NCBI GenBank assembly: GCA_023268355.1
Contig: JALNJK010000001.1
Coordinates: 248,001-312,000, forward strand
Length of the DNA stretch: 64,000 bases
Direction of reading: 5' to 3'
Origin: Candidatus Terraquivivens tengchongensis
Lineage (GTDB): Archaea; Thermoproteota; Nitrososphaeria_A; Caldarchaeales; Wolframiiraptoraceae
Below are positions 60,493 to 64,000 of the stretch, in pieces. The notes beneath the pieces are model-generated. The model was not told where the DNA came from, did no database searches, and saw only the letters and a list, made by a program, of their open reading frames with translations. Both the position numbers and the translations under genes were made by a program. Within the stretch, counting starts at the first letter, position 1. Every line of letters starts with the position of its first letter.

Positions 60493-61797
60493 TTAAGTAT
60501 TCTTCCTAAACCTTACAGCTATAGACCTAGCGTGGGCATGTAGACCCTCAGCCTCAGCCATCTCGACCGCAAACCTTCCAAGCTCCTCTAAGCCGTCCCT
60601 TTCGGCCAGCAGCACCGACACAACTTTTAGGTAATCATACACGGACAATCCTCCGCGTGTTTTAGCCCAGCCTGAAGTTGGAAGTATGTGGTTCGGTCCG
60701 GCAACGTAATCCTCAAGGGCCACAGGTGTGTACGACCCGATAGAAATTGAGCCAGCGTTCCTGAGCTTCGATAGGACCTCTATCATAGGCATATCCGCAA
60801 CTACCTCCACATGCTCCGCAGCATACTCGTTAGCAAACTCGAAAGCTTCATCCAAGTTGTTGACGAGGATTATCATGCCATTCCTGTTTAACGATTCCTT
60901 GATGATGTTCCTCCTTGGCGAGGATTCCACAATTATATCTAACGTTCGCGAAACTTCTTCAGCCAGCTTCTTCGAGTTTGTCAAAAGTAAGGAAGATGCT
61001 GCCGGGTCATGTTCAGCTTGGGCTGCAAGGTCCCACGCTAAGAATTCTGGATCAGCAGACTCGTCGGCTATTATCAATACCTCGGAAGGGCCTGCGATCA
61101 TATCTATCGATACGTATGTCATCAGAAGACGCTTTGCTGCCGTGAACCATACACCACCCGGACCCACAATCTTCAATACCTTTGGAACAGTCTCCGTTCC
61201 GAAGGCCATTGCTGCCGCAGCATGCACACCTCCAACCCTATAAACTTCTTTCACACCAACGATGTCAAGTGCTACCAGTATTGCCGGTTCGAGTGTGCCA
61301 TCCTCTCTGGGAGGTGTGCATGCAAGAATTCTAGGAACGCCTGCAACCTTTGCTGGAATCGCCGCCATAAGTGCCGTAGATGGATATGAGGCCTTACCGC
61401 CAGGAACGTATACTCCTACAGAGTCGAGCGGCTTTACTACCCGTCCCGCGTACAGACCCTTTCTCATTTCTTGCATAGAAAGTTGAGGAGGTAGCTGGCT
61501 ACTGTGGAACTTTTCGATGTTCTTTGCTGAAACCTTGAGAGCCTCGATCAACCTTTCGGGGACGTGTTCGTACGCATTCTTCATCTCCTCGCTAGAGACC
61601 CTTATATTCTCTTTTGTCAACATTTCATGTCCGAAGAATCTACGATAGAAATCCACTATTTCCGCGTCGCCTCTTTCTCTAACCCTCTTGATTATATCAG
61701 CTACCTCGTGTTCGATGCTTGAAAAGTCAATCATGTATCTATTAATTAGCTTCACTTTCTCCTCAGCAGCAAGTTCGTCGAGCTTAACAACCCTCAA
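60493..61797 (-). CDS. hisD: Histidinol dehydrogenase
   Basis: A 434-residue enzyme that oxidises L-histidinol to histidine in two NAD-dependent steps. Seen: VPGGKASYPSTALMAAIPAK, VGGVHAAAAMAFGT, IAGPSEVLIIADE, the zinc/catalytic region AQAEHDPAASSLL, and EHVEVVADMP. The family length is matched. Other his genes are not adjacent, so the pathway is dispersed in this genome. The ATG start follows an AT-rich gap of 51 nt after the sugar-isomerase-like gene. Confidence 0.95.
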   Translation of the reverse strand: MRVVKLDELAAEEKVKLINRYMIDFSSIEHEVADIIKRVRERGDAEIVDFYRRFFGHEMLTKENIRVSSEEMKNAYEHVPERLIEALKVSAKNIEKFHSSQLPPQLSMQEMRKGLYAGRVVKPLDSVGVYVPGGKASYPSTALMAAIPAKVAGVPRILACTPPREDGTLEPAILVALDIVGVKEVYRVGGVHAAAAMAFGTETVPKVLKIVGPGGVWFTAAKRLLMTYVSIDMIAGPSEVLIIADESADPEFLAWDLAAQAEHDPAASSLLLTNSKKLAEEVSRTLDIIVESSPRRNIIKESLNRNGMIILVNNLDEAFEFANEYAAEHVEVVADMPMIEVLSKLRNAGSISIGSYTPVALEDYVAGPNHILPTSGWAKTRGGLSVYDYLKVVSVLLAERDGLEELGRFAVEMAEAEGLHAHARSIAVRFRKNT

Positions 61798-61848
61798 TAC
61801 GAATTACCTCCGAGGTTACTTAACAGTCAGGATAATAACTTTTAGGAG

Positions 61849-63213
61849 CTATACGCCTTCTAGCGTCAACTTAAAGCCCATAAGCCTCGACAAGTCTTCC
61901 AAAGCCGTAAGATGATTTCCATATGCTAGGACTCTGTGAAGCCCTCCTTTGTACCCGCAGAGGTATTTCCGAGCGTCAGGTACGGATACCTTGACCTTCG
62001 TCCTACAGCCGCGGTCTATGTTAACGTTGCCTAAGGTTTTCCCTACGGAGACAACCATTTCGTTCAACCCTTCGATAAACTTAGCTACTGTAACATCAAC
62101 CCCTTCGCGCATGAACACCTGGAGTCCGACACCGTCGCCACTGTCCGCATGATTCCTGATAACGTATGGAGCTGCTTCTCCATCCATCTTTGTTGGTGCG
62201 GTACAATGGCAGTGAATTACGGCATTCTCTGCAACGTCAACAACAGGGTCGGATATGAACGAAGCTCTGCCAGCAAGGTACCTGAAGACAAGCATCGTCA
62301 AGGCCGAGTGGACGTCAGCCTCGCAGGCCGCTACATAACCCTCATCATTCAATAAAGAAAGTGCCAAGCAGGGCGTCGTCGGCATCTCAACCTTACCGTA
62401 CTCAAGCCAGCCGAGGCAATCTATCGCAAGCGCATTCGCACCATGCTTCTCTAAGAGCTTCTTCAGGCTTAGGTAAATCGCCGCCGCCTTAACGATTTCG
62501 CTCTTTGATGGCTCCCTAACTTCCAAAGCCTTCTCCATCACCTTTTTGGCAAGCTTCTCTGCGGCATCCATATCGACTTCATCGTAAAGCGCCTTAACAT
62601 CAGAGTAATCGACGTATTCCAAGCTCACACCAAACCTTTGCTTAACCAAACCTACGTACTGCGGGCTGAGATATTTTGCTGGGTTAGCTTCTCTCCTAGT
62701 TATGACGAGTATTTTCGATGAGTTTAACATTTTGATCGCGTAAACAACCCTTAGAGCCTTGAATATCTCGCCTATATCGTTCGAGGAGATGATCAAGAAC
62801 CTTCTACTGGTCTTCTCTAAGTCCTCCACCAAGGGCAAGCCCGAGATATCGCCACCATAAAGGTCTATAACATAGACAGTCGGTATACCATATCCACCAT
62901 ACTTGTGTATATAGTCGTATCCTAGGTCTGCTATCCTCTTGGAGGCTAGGTAAGTGAAGCGCGTGCTCTCGGACGTCAATATGTACACGAAGATTGCATC
63001 AATACTATTGTCTATTTCTCTCTCCAGTCTGTTCACTTCATCCATGGTCGAGATGACATAGTTCATGAATTCTACAGGTAGTTGGGATTTCAGCTCATCC
63101 AGCCTACTGATCCACTCCTTAGCCCTCGCATCATAATCGTAGAACGGTGACGGCCAACCCCTTCGAGCCTTGCTACCGAGAAAAATGTTCAGAACTTTTA
63201 TGCCCTTATTCAT
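61849..63213 (-). CDS. L-fucose/L-arabinose isomerase-family-like protein
   Basis: A 454-residue protein whose C-terminal ~180 residues (EADVHSALTMLVFRYLAGRASFISDPVV, VIHCHCTAPTKMD) resemble the substrate/metal region of the fucose-arabinose isomerase superfamily (E and D/H ligands of the Mn site). The N-terminal part is a Rossmann-like fold (VIDLYGGDISGLPLVEDL). The exact sugar is unknown. It lies in a run with hisD on the same strand; no other sugar gene is seen. Confidence 0.65.
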   Translation of the reverse strand: MNKGIKVLNIFLGSKARRGWPSPFYDYDARAKEWISRLDELKSQLPVEFMNYVISTMDEVNRLEREIDNSIDAIFVYILTSESTRFTYLASKRIADLGYDYIHKYGGYGIPTVYVIDLYGGDISGLPLVEDLEKTSRRFLIISSNDIGEIFKALRVVYAIKMLNSSKILVITRREANPAKYLSPQYVGLVKQRFGVSLEYVDYSDVKALYDEVDMDAAEKLAKKVMEKALEVREPSKSEIVKAAAIYLSLKKLLEKHGANALAIDCLGWLEYGKVEMPTTPCLALSLLNDEGYVAACEADVHSALTMLVFRYLAGRASFISDPVVDVAENAVIHCHCTAPTKMDGEAAPYVIRNHADSGDGVGLQVFMREGVDVTVAKFIEGLNEMVVSVGKTLGNVNIDRGCRTKVKVSVPDARKYLCGYKGGLHRVLAYGNHLTALEDLSRLMGFKLTLEGV

Positions 63214-63292
63214 AGAAAGATTTTATTCTGAATGTTTTAAAAACTTTAGCAGAGAGGTTGTGTAGCCTCGAAATCGTGAAGGAGATTGTAAC

Positions 63293-63694
63293 ATGGAAAA
63301 AACTTTAGGACCGAAAAGGATTCCTTTATTCATCGCAAAGATTATCTTCTTCGTTTATGGCATCGTGTGGACCCTTAAACGACGTTCAGCCAAGTCGATG
63401 AAAGATGTCTACGAGCTTTTTTACTTGGATTTTCTTAGATTGAACGAAAAAGATGTAGAGGTCGTTAAGCTTGACGATGACTTACTCATCACGCGCTGCA
63501 AAAATCCGTGTCCAATTCTTAATCTATCCCTTTCGCTTAAAGTTGACACAAAAATATCCTGCAAGATTGTATCCGAGCCCGTTTGTAAATACGTGCTACG
63601 CAAGCTAAATCCAAGGCTGGCGTTCGAAAGAAATTACGGGCACATAAGACCTTACAGCGAGAGTTGTGAGGAAACAATTTACTGGAAAAATTGA
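63293..63694 (+). CDS. Hypothetical cysteine-containing protein, 133 aa
   Basis: I do not recognise the family. The N-terminus is basic and hydrophobic (IPLFIAKIIFFVYGIVW), possibly a membrane helix. The C-terminal half has four cysteines (TRCKNPCPIL, KISCKIVSEPVCKYVL) and a SESCEETIYW ending. The C-x3-C and C-x8-C pattern resembles a metal-binding or DUF2953-like small domain, but no proof exists. It is ATG-started, codes on the plus strand between minus genes, and stops 5 nt before the glnA stop (convergent). Not obviously transferred. Confidence 0.55.
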   Translation: MEKTLGPKRIPLFIAKIIFFVYGIVWTLKRRSAKSMKDVYELFYLDFLRLNEKDVEVVKLDDDLLITRCKNPCPILNLSLSLKVDTKISCKIVSEPVCKYVLRKLNPRLAFERNYGHIRPYSESCEETIYWKN

Positions 63695-63699
63695 GGCCA

Positions 63700-64000
63700 C
63701 TAAACGTCAAAGTAAAGGTAAAACTCATAGGGATGCGGTCTCAGAGAAACCTCCAAGTGTTGCCTTCTTGCCATATCCACTAGGACATCCACGAGTGAGT
63801 CGTCAAAAACCGGCTTTAAAAACTCCCTATCGCTCTCTAGACACTCCACAGCTTCAATCAAACTTCCAGGTAACTGCTTTATTCCCAATAGCGCTCTCTT
63901 CTCCGGAGACATCTTGTATATGTCCTCATCCACTGGATCGCCGCAATCTATCTTCCTCTTTATACCGTCTAAGCCTGCCATCAGTACTGCTGCAAAACAC
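63700..64000 (-). CDS. glnA: Glutamine synthetase, 3' part (cut by window edge)
   Basis: The C-terminal ~100 residues of a GlnA-type glutamine synthetase. The frame runs in from the right edge with CFAAVLMAGLDGIKRKI (matching the conserved FAAMLMAGLDGI segment), then SLIEAVECLESDREFLKPVF and a HPYEFYLYFDV end. The active-site regions lie outside the window. It makes glutamine from glutamate and ammonia, the partner of the glutamate synthase operon 3-7 kb away, and a classical NrpR target. Confidence 0.9.
   Translation of the reverse strand, partial: CFAAVLMAGLDGIKRKIDCGDPVDEDIYKMSPEKRALLGIKQLPGSLIEAVECLESDREFLKPVFDDSLVDVLVDMARRQHLEVSLRPHPYEFYLYFDV

Overview
The window is about 64 kb of an archaeal chromosome, most likely from a thermophilic TACK-lineage archaeon. 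Aigarchaeota/Caldiarchaeum-like or a relative of Thaumarchaeota is my best guess, by inference from gene content only. Supporting evidence is archaeal replication genes (GINS, MCM, Hel308), a split archaeal glutamate synthase, DUF1512, UPF0147, FAU-1, tRNA genes that appear to carry short non-canonical introns, frequent TTG/GTG starts, TATA boxes 25-30 nt upstream of leaderless genes, and a 24-nt CRISPR repeat ending in ATTGAAAG.

Layout. 1-8.1 kb: partial HAD hydrolase, HIT protein, a possible small RNA, UbiA-family prenyltransferase, CPBP protease, AmmeMemoRadiSam-type radical SAM enzyme, thioredoxin-like DUF255 protein, tRNA-Cys and a B12/radical SAM enzyme. 8.2-16.8 kb: NuoL/NuoM, a secreted coiled-coil protein, two microproteins (coiled coil and zinc ribbon), phosphodiesterase, lipoate ligase and an MFS exporter. 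16.9-18.1 kb: tRNA-Ser and a solitary CRISPR array (13 repeats, 12 spacers) with no cas genes in the window. 18.2-29.9 kb is the redox heart of the window: Lrp-type regulator, peroxiredoxin, a cytochrome bd oxidase of the two-CydA (CydAA') type, a lone CRISPR-like repeat, a cytochrome b-CARDB-FMN fusion, two Tat-exported FAD reductases, the ApbE flavin transferase and a PEP carboxykinase. 30-34.7 kb: a co-directional run containing a KaiC-like ATPase, an AEP primase-like protein, a C_GCAxxG_C_C protein, an unknown protein and another B12/radical SAM enzyme. 34.8-44.4 kb: information processing (TrpRS, Map, GINS, MCM, Hel308, Tmk). 44.6-55.4 kb: ArsR regulator, two ECF-S-like membrane proteins, NikR, FAU-1, UPF0147, aldehyde:ferredoxin oxidoreductase, SagB-type nitroreductase, P-type ATPase, VIT1-like protein and a flavin reductase. 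55.5-64 kb: a CARF-like gene fragment, then nitrogen assimilation (NrpR, three-gene glutamate synthase, 3' part of glnA), hisD and a sugar-isomerase-like gene.

How the genes may work together. The cytochrome b fusion, ApbE and the Tat flavoproteins form a coherent candidate system for moving quinol electrons outward through covalently bound FMN to soluble FAD reductases. NuoL/M and the bd oxidase suggest that this cell runs both oxygen respiration and such a reductase branch. NrpR next to the split glutamate synthase and glutamine synthetase points to 2-oxoglutarate-controlled ammonium assimilation. Two near-identical, strongly palindromic intergenic elements (near 43.2 and 60.4 kb), the CRISPR-like single repeat and the intron-bearing tRNAs are the main non-coding surprises. 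Gene-family calls come from reading motifs by eye. No database search was possible.
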